From contig DCMG01000125.1 in the NCBI GenBank assembly GCA_002321335.1, positions 1 to 10,641 of the forward strand: a stretch of 10,641 bases of DNA, written 5' to 3'. Shown here in pieces: positions 1 through 8,000 of this stretch (its first letter is position 1; each line of letters begins with the position of its first letter). A program made the position numbers and the translations under genes. This DNA comes from Bacteroidales bacterium UBA1628 (GTDB lineage Bacteria > Bacteroidota > Bacteroidia > Bacteroidales > UBA932). The notes below the pieces were generated by a model, which searched no databases, had not been told where the DNA came from, and worked only from the letters and a program-made list of their open reading frames with translations.

Positions 1-866
1 GCGTGAATCGGGGTCAAGTAGTCCTCACGGAATGCCTTCATCAGGTTGTTTCTTGTCAGGAACTCGTTGGCGGAGAACACTCCGTTGAGGTTCTCGCCAG
101 GAATGCCCATGAACTTAGGTAAACCTGCTCCTGTGCCTACAAACACGGCCTTGAAGCCTTCCTTGTCCATCAGCTGGTCTATAGTGACCGTACGGCCGAC
201 AATGACATCGGTCTCGATCTTGACACCAAGGGCTTTGACAGAGTCAATCTCGCGCTTGAGGACAGTGTCTTTTGGAAGCCTGAACTCCGGGATACCATAT
301 TCAAGGACACCGCCGGCTTTGTGAAGGGCCTCGAAGATGGTGACGTCGTAGCCTTTCTTGGCGAGGTCTGAGGCGCAAGCCAGGCCGGCAGGACCGGAAC
401 CGATGATGGCTACCTTGGTGCCACCGGTCCCTTCGACAGGCTCAGCAGTCGAGCCGGTCACTGAGCTTGTCGAAGTGCCGGTGCAATTCTCCGCCGAGTG
501 GTCCGCCACAAACCTTTCCAGCTTGCCGATGGCCACAGGCTCACCCTTGACTCCGAGGACACAGCTGCCCTCACACTGGCTCTCCTGCGGGCATACACGT
601 CCACATACAGCAGGAAGCGAGGAGTCCTCAGCTATGATCTCGGCGGCGCCACCGATGTCTCCGACCGCGACCTTTGCGATGAAATCCGGAATCTTCACGC
701 TGACCGGGCATGCCTGGACGCAGCGTGGATTCTTGCAGTGAAGACATCTGGAAGCCTCTGTCGTGGCCTCCTCAAGGTTGTAGCCGTAGCAGACCTCTTC
801 AAAATTATGCGCGCGTACCTTTGGATCCTGCTCACGGACCGGTACTCTTGGTATTCTCTGTGCCAT
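1..866 (-). CDS. gltA: NADPH-dependent glutamate synthase small-subunit-like protein (GltA/NfnB), 3' end beyond window
   Basis: The first 288 codons of an iron-sulfur flavoprotein of the GltD/GltA/NfnB family are visible; the family is usually about 460 residues, so the C-terminal part lies beyond the left edge. The N-terminal ferredoxin-like domain has two cysteine sets for [4Fe-4S] clusters: C41, C44, C49, C53 and C88, C92, C98, C102. An FAD-binding Rossmann motif follows (VAIIGSGPAG, about residues 152-161), then LEYGIPEFRLPK (188-199), typical of the family. The ATG at 866 overlaps the TAA of nfnA by one base (TAATG), implying translational coupling. The NfnA partner next door argues for an NfnAB-type complex (NADH-dependent reduced ferredoxin:NADP+ oxidoreductase), in which this subunit handles NADPH and ferredoxin. 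No large glutamate synthase subunit is visible, so a true role in glutamate synthesis is less likely. Residues 129-150, between the Fe-S and FAD domains, are encoded by a palindromic repeat. Confidence 0.93.
   Translation of the reverse strand, partial: MAQRIPRVPVREQDPKVRAHNFEEVCYGYNLEEATTEASRCLHCKNPRCVQACPVSVKIPDFIAKVAVGDIGGAAEIIAEDSSLPAVCGRVCPQESQCEGSCVLGVKGEPVAIGKLERFVADHSAENCTGTSTSSVTGSTAEPVEGTGGTKVAIIGSGPAGLACASDLAKKGYDVTIFEALHKAGGVLEYGIPEFRLPKDTVLKREIDSVKALGVKIETDVIVGRTVTIDQLMDKEGFKAVFVGTGAGLPKFMGIPGENLNGVFSANEFLTRNNLMKAFREDYLTPIH
431..479. repeat. Palindromic repeat element, copy 1, inside gltA
   Basis: Inverted arms CTTCGACAGGCTCAG (431-445) and CTGAGCTTGTCGAAG (461-475) match at 14 of 15 positions across a 15-nt loop. 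The segment 454-479 matches metH 6614-6639 at 24 of 26 bases, and 431-446 matches 6576-6591 at 15 of 16. Read on the minus strand in the gltA frame it encodes GTSTSSVTG followed by AEPVEG, about residues 130-146. This is the linker between the Fe-S domain (ending ERFVADHSAENC) and the FAD motif, where family members have a short variable linker. The frame is kept open. Confidence 0.85.
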
Positions 867-1708
867 TATATTCCCATTTTAGATTTTTCCTCGGCCTCCT
901 CGGCCTTGTACTGCCCAAGGCGTCTCATAGCCTCATCGAAATCAACATCGTAGCCGTTGAACTCCGGCCCGTCCACGCAGGCGAACTTCGTCTTTCCGGC
1001 CACTGTCACGCGGCATGCCCCGCACATTCCGGTTCCGTCCACCATCAGCATGTTGAGGCTCACGTCTTCAGGAATGCCGAGCTTCTTGCAGGTGAGTGTG
1101 CAGAACTTCATCATGATCATCGGACCGATGGACACGGCCTGGGTATATTCCTTACCCTCGCCGACCAGTTTCTCAAGCAGCCCTGTCACCATTCCGTGGA
1201 ATCCTTCCGAGCCGTCGTCGGTGCAAAGATAGAGGTTGTCACATGCGGAGGCCAGTTCCTCTTTGTAGATCAGCAGGTCCTTGGTCTTCGCTCCGATGAT
1301 GACATCGACTGCGATGCCTCTCTCGTGCAGCCACTTCGCTTGCGGATAGACAGGGGCGGTGCCGACACCGCCGGCGATGAATATGTACCTTTGTCCCTTC
1401 AGATCTTCATCCGTCTTGCCAACGAAAGCGGAAGGGTTACCCAAAGGCCCCACAACATCGCTGAAGAACTCGCCCTCGGCCTTGGAGATGATCGCGGCGG
1501 AAGACGCTCCGATGAGTTGGGTGACGATTGTCACCGTGCCGGTCTCTCTGTTGTAGTCACTGATGGTAAGGGGTATCCGTTCGCCCTTTTCGTCAGAGCG
1601 GACAATCAGGAACTGCCCCGGCTTCGCGGCCTCGGCAATTCTCGGAGCCGACACCACCATCTTGCAGATGTTCGGAGTCAGCATCACTCTTTCAAGAATC
1701 TTGAACAT
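866..1708 (-). CDS. nfnA: Sulfide/dihydroorotate dehydrogenase-like FAD/NAD-binding subunit (NfnA-type, PyrK-related)
   Basis: A 280-residue ferredoxin-NADP+ reductase-like protein. Residues 1-100 form the FAD-binding barrel, with the FAD motif RIPLTIS at 44-50. Residues 105-220 are the NAD(P)-binding part, with GGVGTAP at 113-119. Near the C-terminus the stretch MVDGTGMCGACRV (222-234) and FACVDGPEF (242-250) supplies D224, C229, C232 and C244. In characterised NfnA proteins the [2Fe-2S] cluster is held by three Cys and one Asp, which fits. The family passes electrons between NADH and a GltA/NfnB partner, in the cytoplasm; gltA/nfnB follows immediately with a one-base overlap. The ATG at 1708 begins the conserved MFKILE start and lies about 50 nt downstream of a good predicted promoter. 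PyrK of dihydroorotate dehydrogenase is related, but no pyrD is present and the gltA neighbour favours NfnA/SudA. Whether the complex bifurcates electrons cannot be told from the sequence. Confidence 0.92.
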   Translation of the reverse strand: MFKILERVMLTPNICKMVVSAPRIAEAAKPGQFLIVRSDEKGERIPLTISDYNRETGTVTIVTQLIGASSAAIISKAEGEFFSDVVGPLGNPSAFVGKTDEDLKGQRYIFIAGGVGTAPVYPQAKWLHERGIAVDVIIGAKTKDLLIYKEELASACDNLYLCTDDGSEGFHGMVTGLLEKLVGEGKEYTQAVSIGPMIMMKFCTLTCKKLGIPEDVSLNMLMVDGTGMCGACRVTVAGKTKFACVDGPEFNGYDVDFDEAMRRLGQYKAEEAEEKSKMGI

Positions 1709-1714
1709 AAACTT

Positions 1715-1749
1715 TCAAAATAGCGTTATAAATCAAAATAGAGTTATAA
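1715..1749. repeat. 18-bp tandem direct repeat (two copies) in the nfnA leader
   Basis: TCAAAATAGCGTTATAA at 1715-1731 and TCAAAATAGAGTTATAA at 1733-1749 match at 16 of 17 bases with an 18-bp period. They lie between the predicted nfnA -7 box and its ATG, so they fall just downstream of the expected transcription start. They could be an operator pair or an mRNA leader element; no known regulator motif is recognised. Confidence 0.7.
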
Positions 1750-1761
1750 TTATGTGGTCGG

Positions 1762-1793
1762 CAAATGTAGGAATTAAAGTCGATATTCCCAAT
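1762..1793 (-). promoter_or_regulatory. Predicted Bacteroidota-type promoter for nfnA-gltA
   Basis: On the minus strand the sequence reads ATTG (1793-1790), 20 bp, then TACATTTG (1769-1762). This fits the Bacteroidota primary sigma consensus TTTG, 19-21 bp, TAnnTTTG with a full match in the -7 box and one mismatch in the -33 box. Transcription would start near 1755-1757, giving a leader of about 50 nt that contains the tandem repeat. Confidence 0.65.
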
Positions 1794-2005
1794 TATTCCC
1801 GAATTTATGGTCTGAATCTATGAATATTTTTGCTCTAACATATTTGTTATGCCTTAAAACATTTTTGTTGTATTAATTGAATATTAACATATAAAATGAT
1901 TATGATTCAATCCAGTAATATAACCGTTTAATAATACTTACAGGCAAGAGTCGCTTTTATCACGAATGTGTCCTAAAACATCTAGGAATAATGAAAGTTT
2001 TTGCC

Positions 2006-2013
2006 TACTTTTG
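2006..2013 (+). promoter_or_regulatory. Possible -7 box (TACTTTTG) for the outer-membrane protein gene
   Basis: TACTTTTG is a full match to the Bacteroidota -7 consensus TAnnTTTG. No good TTTG is present 19-21 bp upstream, so the -33 box is weak or absent. Transcription from here would start near 2020, giving a leader of about 64 nt before the ATG at 2084. This supports the downstream start codon over the one at 1991. Confidence 0.4.
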
Positions 2014-2083
2014 TCACTATGGGATTCAGAACAGATGTTACAATTCTGCCCTGACTTCGTTATATTCATATAATGCCACTTTT

Positions 2084-4978
2084 ATGAAGAAGATTATCGC
2101 CACACTGCTTTTTGTGACCGTAGTTTCTTTTGGATTCAGACTTGACGCTCAGATAGCCATCTATGAGGATATGTTCGGACGCACCTCATTCAAGGTGACA
2201 GCGCAGGTTCTTGACTCTCTCTCCAAAGAACCGATCGCCTTCGCTTCAGCGTACCTCAGGCATCCCAAGGATACGGTCATCACCAGTTTTGCCCTGACGG
2301 ACACGTTGGGCAAGGCGACATTGAAGGACGTGGCGAAAGGCGAGCACCTGCTTTGCATTGAATTTCTCGGCTATAAGCCTGTCTATAAAAGAATATATGT
2401 CCGCTCTGGAAATTATGACGCCAAGGTCATCCTTATGCAGCCTGACGACAAGGTGCTGAAGGCGGCGTCTGTCTCCGCGGTCGGCACTCCGATGGAAATG
2501 AAAGGGGACACACTCATCTATAACGCTTCTTCTTTCAGGGTGATGTCCAATGACAACCTTGCGGATCTGCTCAAGAAGATGCCTGGTGTGGAGGTCAGCG
2601 AGGATGGAACGGTCAAGGTCAACGGCAAAGAGGTAAGCAAAATTACGGTCGGAGGGAGGACATTCTTCCTTGGCGACAACAAGGCCACTCTCGACAACCT
2701 TCCGGCCAAGATCGTGGACAAGGTGAAGGTCATTGACAAGGAATCGGAATCCGCAGAGTTCACAGGTATCAAAGGTGAAAAGGAGAAGGTGATGGATGTC
2801 GAGTTGAAGGAGGAATATAAGAGCGGATGGTTCGGCAACGCGAAACTGTCCGGAGGAACGACCGCTTCCGGCAAGGATGACAACGGCTTCAAGGAGAGGA
2901 AGGATCTGCTGTTCAGCGGCTCGGCCATGGTCTCGGCCTACGGAGAGAAGAATCAGCTCACATCCATCGCGAGCGGGTATAATTTTATGGCTCCGGGATC
3001 CGGGATATTTGTTATGTATGATGGCAATGAGAGTGAGACTCCATCGTTGCCGTACAATGGAATGCACAAGAGATGGCAGGTGGGAACGAATCTCAACTCT
3101 GATGCCATAAAAGGCTTCACCACAGATGCCTCCGTTGTTTATTCGTCTGAAAATGTCGACAAACATTCGAGGACTGACCGGACATCGTTCAAAGAGGAAG
3201 GAGACCTCTTCGACACCTCTGACGAGGTCGAGAACGGCAATCTGGACAAGTTCAGTGTACGTGCCGAGTTCCGAAAGAAAAACAGGAAGAAGACATCCCT
3301 TTACTTTAATCCGTATTTCTTGTGGTATGACTACAACTCCACGTTGACGGGAAACTCCAGGTCACTTGTCGGTGAGGTTGAGAAAAACCGTTCGGACTCA
3401 TATTCATTCACAAAAAAAAGTGGCGTGACTACCGGTGGTGACCTTTCTGCTGGAATCAAGAAACTGGGAAAGGACAGACGTGCCGTGACCCTCGATATGG
3501 ATTACACCCTGAGTTACAATGACGGAAATTCAATCGAGAACTCCACTACCTTCTTCACCGCAATCAAAGATGAGGATATTCGTAACTTGAGGTATGACAG
3601 GAATGGAAACTATAGTGACATCAACGCTTCCATAAGCTATGTGGAGCCTTTCGGCAAGAATTGGGCTGTTTCCGCCAAAGTGGCTTCCCGCTACAGCGTC
3701 AGAAAATCCACAAGTGACGCCACGAACATCGATGACGGATCCGCCAACGACTACTATTCCTCAGTGTCTGACAACTATTATTTTTCCAATGAAGGACAAT
3801 TGCTTGCCCAGTACAACAAGGGAAAGACCAACCTGCAGTTCGGAGGCCAGGCGAGGATTTACCAGAACGAGAATTATGCCCGTTCATTCGGACTGGACAC
3901 AAAGACCGGAGTTGACGAGTGGCAGACAACGTTTTCGCCTTTTGTGAATGTGAGGTATTCCGACAAGAACAACAATGTGTTCTTCCGTTTGAACAGCAGA
4001 ACCACCAGACCTTCCGCCGCCAGCATTGTTCCGACATTCAACATCATCAATCCGACCAGAATAACGGCAGGAAACATCTATCTCAAGCCTGTCACACGTG
4101 AATCTGCCACGGCTTCCTATAGAGGCACGTGGGGAAAAGTCAGGTTCAACGGATGGATCTTCGGAGACTATTATTCCAACTCTCAGGTGTCCGCCATCTG
4201 GTTTGACGATAACAACATAAGGTATTCAATTCCAGTGAACACAAAGAATCCGGGATACAGTGTGAGCTCGGACTTCAATATGATTGCTCCTTTGACCAAG
4301 GATGGAAAGTTGAGACTCAGTCTTGCCGGAAGTTTTAATGCGGTGAGGACCATCAGCTATCAAAGCAAGGGAACCCTTAACTGGATAAATCCGGATTCCT
4401 TTGACTATACGGACTTCATGGCCGAATTTTGGGGTGATGCCTCAGGAGACAAGTTTTATTCGGGTTCTAGTGGCTTCCAGGAGAGTTCCACTATGACCTA
4501 TAGATGGGATTTGTCCACGGGACTTTCTCTTAACCTTGAACGGTTCTCCCTTGACCTCACTCCAAGAATAACAAACTCAAGGTCAACGTATTCCCTTGAC
4601 TCAAAGGCGAACACAAACAATTGGAACACAGATTTCTACATCGTCCCGTCATACACGTCGCCTCATGAGTTTGAGTTCTCGTCCCGGTTCTCGTATCGTA
4701 TCCGCAGAGGCTACGGGGCCGGTTACAATGATGATTACATCAAATGGGATCTGAGTGTCGGGAAAAACATCAAGGCCTTCAACATCACCCTAAGCGCGCA
4801 GGACATCTTTGACAGTGCGAGATCATTCTGGCATACCGTATCAGATGATTATGTCCAGGACTCCTACACGAATGTTCTCGGTCGTGTCATTGTCCTTTCC
4901 TTCACATGGAATTTCGGCAAGATGGACGCCTCCAAGAGCAGTGCCGCGCAGGATGCTATGTGGAATATGGCTTACTAA
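2084..4978 (+). CDS. Outer-membrane beta-barrel protein, TonB-dependent-receptor-like, with CarboxypepD_reg-like N-terminal domain
   Basis: A 964-residue exported protein counted from the ATG at 2084. That start gives a classic signal peptide, MKKIIATLLFVTVVSFGFRLDA, with likely cleavage near residue 22. An in-frame ATG at 1991 would add 31 non-signal-like residues and lies within the probable promoter. Residues about 35-118 form a carboxypeptidase-regulatory-like beta-sandwich (VTAQVLDSLSKEPIAFASAYL, then KGEHLLCIEFLGYKPV). Residues about 125-245 resemble a TonB receptor plug, with LLKKMPGVEVSEDGTVKVNG and ITVGGRTFFLGDN. The remainder alternates aromatic and polar residues and matches the OMP_b-brl_3 style barrel, with a barrel strand near the end (VIVLSFTWNFGK) before a short polar tail. 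There is no SusD-like lipoprotein next to it, so it is not a standard SusCD glycan importer. The substrate is unknown. It is divergent from nfnA and convergent with metH. Confidence 0.9.
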   Translation: MKKIIATLLFVTVVSFGFRLDAQIAIYEDMFGRTSFKVTAQVLDSLSKEPIAFASAYLRHPKDTVITSFALTDTLGKATLKDVAKGEHLLCIEFLGYKPVYKRIYVRSGNYDAKVILMQPDDKVLKAASVSAVGTPMEMKGDTLIYNASSFRVMSNDNLADLLKKMPGVEVSEDGTVKVNGKEVSKITVGGRTFFLGDNKATLDNLPAKIVDKVKVIDKESESAEFTGIKGEKEKVMDVELKEEYKSGWFGNAKLSGGTTASGKDDNGFKERKDLLFSGSAMVSAYGEKNQLTSIASGYNFMAPGSGIFVMYDGNESETPSLPYNGMHKRWQVGTNLNSDAIKGFTTDASVVYSSENVDKHSRTDRTSFKEEGDLFDTSDEVENGNLDKFSVRAEFRKKNRKKTSLYFNPYFLWYDYNSTLTGNSRSLVGEVEKNRSDSYSFTKKSGVTTGGDLSAGIKKLGKDRRAVTLDMDYTLSYNDGNSIENSTTFFTAIKDEDIRNLRYDRNGNYSDINASISYVEPFGKNWAVSAKVASRYSVRKSTSDATNIDDGSANDYYSSVSDNYYFSNEGQLLAQYNKGKTNLQFGGQARIYQNENYARSFGLDTKTGVDEWQTTFSPFVNVRYSDKNNNVFFRLNSRTTRPSAASIVPTFNIINPTRITAGNIYLKPVTRESATASYRGTWGKVRFNGWIFGDYYSNSQVSAIWFDDNNIRYSIPVNTKNPGYSVSSDFNMIAPLTKDGKLRLSLAGSFNAVRTISYQSKGTLNWINPDSFDYTDFMAEFWGDASGDKFYSGSSGFQESSTMTYRWDLSTGLSLNLERFSLDLTPRITNSRSTYSLDSKANTNNWNTDFYIVPSYTSPHEFEFSSRFSYRIRRGYGAGYNDDYIKWDLSVGKNIKAFNITLSAQDIFDSARSFWHTVSDDYVQDSYTNVLGRVIVLSFTWNFGKMDASKSSAAQDAMWNMAY

Positions 4979-5004
4979 AGCGACACATTCAGCAACATCA
5001 AAGC

Positions 5005-8000
5005 TTAAAGCAGATGTCCGAGGAAGCGTGCCTTGTCGGAATCTGACATGCCACGCCTTAGGGCATATTCATCAATCGCTTTCTGGCTGACGCGGCGGAT
5101 TTCCGGGTACGAGGCGTCAGGATGAATGAATATGAGTCCGCAGACGCTGGCGTCAGGAATCATCGCGCAACTGTCCAGCAGCGTGATCCCAAGCCTCTCT
5201 GATTCAGGGAGAAGCCTGAGAATATCCCGCTTCAGCGTGTGGTCCGGGCAACTTGAATATCCCGCCGCCGGCTTGATGACCTTCGCATCCTCAAATCCTT
5301 GAGGCAATGACTTATGAATATGCCCGCTCAGCCATTCGGAAGCCGCTTCTGCAAGAGTCAGCCGCACCGCCCGTGCCAGCATCGGCCCGTAATCCGTGCT
5401 ACAGGCAGGGCAGTCACAGCTTTCCGGATGAGATTCAGTGTGCACGCTGAGGGCAAACATCCCCATAGGGGAGTCGAATCCATATTCCTTGGGCGGGACG
5501 AAATCGGCCAGAGACCGTCCACCTTCCTGCCTAAACATAGGCAGACGATAATCCTGTGACACAATGTCGTCACCTTCGCTGTGGCAAGCGTCAAACCTTG
5601 CGGAAATCGTTATTGTGCATGCATTTTCTCTCTTTAACCTATCAATCTCTTCAAGTGCGTCGCCACGCAGTTTCCTAAGTTCCTCGTGACCTGTTCCGGC
5701 CTTGATCCCCCAAATCGCAGCGAAAAGGTTCCAGTCAAAGAACGGCAGCGCTTCGTCAATGCCCAACACTCTGGCCACGATGTTCTTCAGCGGCTCTCCC
5801 TTGATGAAACTTGAGGCTGGGAACGGCTCATGCGTCGTGTGTCCGGTTTTCTTTTGCGAGGACTGGGCATAGAGTTCCCTGAGATGCTCCTGTTTCTGAT
5901 GCTCTGTCGCTTCAGTGCCCTCTCTGTCAGCGATTAACTGATTGGCGAGCACAGCACTCGCGGATGCGTCCTGGGCATAGTACACATGCTCGTAAAGTGG
6001 GGCAAGCTTCACAGCTGTGTGGAGTGCCGAGGCCGCAGCTCCGCCCACAAGCAGGGGAGTAGTCAGCCCTCTGGCCGTCATCTCCTTGCAGATCTCTTCC
6101 ATCTGGTAAAGCGAAGGAGTGATCAGTCCGCTGACCCCGATCAGATCCGCTGAGGTTTCCGCGGCTTTCTCAAGGATGGTCTCCTTAGGCACCATCACTC
6201 CGAGGTCAATGACCTCGAACCCGTTGCAGTTCAACACAATCCCGGTGATGTTCTTCCCGATGTCATGCACATCTCCCTTGACGGTAGCGAACACTATCCG
6301 AGGTTTTTTCCTCTCTGATTCTCCAGCCCATTCCTCAATGTACGGTTGCAGCAAAGCAACCGCATTCTTCATTGTCTTGGCCGACTTCACCACCTGAGGC
6401 AGGAACATCTTTCCCGCCCCGAACAGTTCCCCGACTCTCGCCATTCCGCTCATCAGAGGTCCGTCAATGATCTGCACCGGTTTCTCGTACTTTGCTAGGC
6501 ACTCGTTGATGTCCCTATCCAGTCCAGTAGAGTCCCCTTTGACCAACGCCCTGATCAGCCTTTCCTCCACCGTCGCTTCGGCAGGCTCAGCTACCGAAGG
6601 ATGTCCACCTTGTCCGGTCGCTGAGCTTGTCGAAGCGCCCGGACCACCACCAACACCCGACTTGCCATCAGCGGTAGAAATCTTACTGAAACCTGTCCCT
6701 GTCAGTGCGCGCCCCGGTAGGGTGGTGCTGCCCTTTACCCGGATAGGGCGCGAAGCGTAGGCAGCGTCCACCCTATCGGGGCGCTGCCTGACCTCAGCCA
6801 AATCCTTTTCCAACAAAATCCGCGAAGCCTTCTCAATCAGCCTCTCCGTAGCCTCAGCGTCCGTGTCCAGTATCACATCCTCCACACACCGAAGCAACTC
6901 CGGCTCAATCTCGTCATAAACCCTCAGCATCCCCGGATTCACAATCCCCATGTCAAGCCCAGCTGAAATCGCATGGTAAAGAAACACCGAATGCATCGCC
7001 TCCCTCACCTCATTGTTCCCCCTGAACGAGAACGAAAGATTCGAAACACCACCCGAAGTCCGACACCCAGGCAGATTGTTCTTTATCCATCTCACAGCCT
7101 CTATGAAATCGATCCCGTACCTAGAATGCTCCGGAATCCCCGTTCCCACAGGCAACACATTAACATCGAATATTATGTCACACGCCCGGACCCCGACCTT
7201 TTCAGTCAGCAATGAATATGCACGGCGGCAAATCTCCACCTTCCTGTCGTAAGTTGTGGCCTGCCCCTCCTCATCGAAAGCTATCACAATGATTGCGGCA
7301 CCCAACGCCTTGATCTCGCGAGCCTTCTCAATGAAAACTTCCTCTCCTTCTTTAAGTGAAATGGAATTAACAATGCATTTACCTTGAGCGTTCTTAAGCC
7401 CTGTCACCAACGTCTCCCAATGCGAAGAGTCGATCATTATCGCAGCCTTGGCCACAGCCGGATCATTGGACACGTACCTAAGGAACTTCTCCATCTCAAG
7501 GCGGGAATCCAGCATCGCGTCATCCATGTTGATGTCGATGATGCCCGCCCCGTTCTCAATCTGCTGAGCCGCGATCTGGAGCCCCGTCTCGTAATCCCCA
7601 GCGGCTATCAGTTTGGCGAACTTGCGCGACCCCGCCACATTGGTCCTCTCCCCGACATTCGTGAAGTTGTTCCTCCTGTCAACGGACACACTTTCCAATC
7701 CGCTGACATAAAGAATATTATCCTGTTCCGGAATCGTTCTTGGGGATATTCCTTCGACAGCTTCCGCCATCGCCTTGATGTGCTCCGGAGTCGTTCCGCA
7801 GCATCCTCCCACTATATTCACAGAACCGGCCAACGCCATTTTCCGCACAGACTCGGCCATCTGGGAAGGAGTCTCGTCATATTCACCCATCTCGTTAGGC
7901 AGTCCTGCGTTAGGGTAGCAGCTGACAGCGCAGGTGGCAAAGGAGGCGACCTCTGCAATCAACGGAATCATCTCCTCCGCTCCGAGCGAGCAGTTGAGCC

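Larger units (their letters stand above)
1709..2083. other. Divergent AT-rich intergenic region between nfnA and the outer-membrane protein gene
   Basis: This 375-nt stretch holds no convincing gene. It is much more AT-rich than the flanking coding DNA. It contains the nfnA promoter and leader with its 18-bp tandem repeat at the left, and a probable promoter and leader for the outer-membrane protein at the right. The middle (about 1800-1990) holds several T-runs followed by G but no other well-spaced promoter pair, hairpin or RNA gene that I can recognise. A plus-strand reading frame begins with an ATG at 1991, but its first 31 codons do not resemble a signal peptide and overlap the likely promoter. 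Confidence 0.7.

Noticed and set aside
710..1723. Long plus-strand open frame opposite gltA and nfnA
   Set aside because: It is a shadow of two well-recognised minus-strand genes; its protein has no recognisable domain.
1991..2083. N-terminal extension of the outer-membrane protein from the ATG at 1991
   Set aside because: The added 31 residues do not look like a signal peptide, the region overlaps a -7 box, and a perfect signal peptide begins at 2084.
2246..3166. Long minus-strand open frame opposite the outer-membrane protein gene
   Set aside because: It lies wholly opposite a clear gene and its translation is without recognisable motifs.
4979..5004. Bidirectional terminator between the convergent genes
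   Set aside because: The 26-bp gap shows no GC-rich hairpin followed by a T run; only a short AAGCTT palindrome is present at its edge.
7751..7760. CCTTCGACAG in metH as a third copy of the palindrome
   Set aside because: Only ten bases match, there is no second arm, and it encodes AVEG, a normal MetH sequence also present in E. coli.
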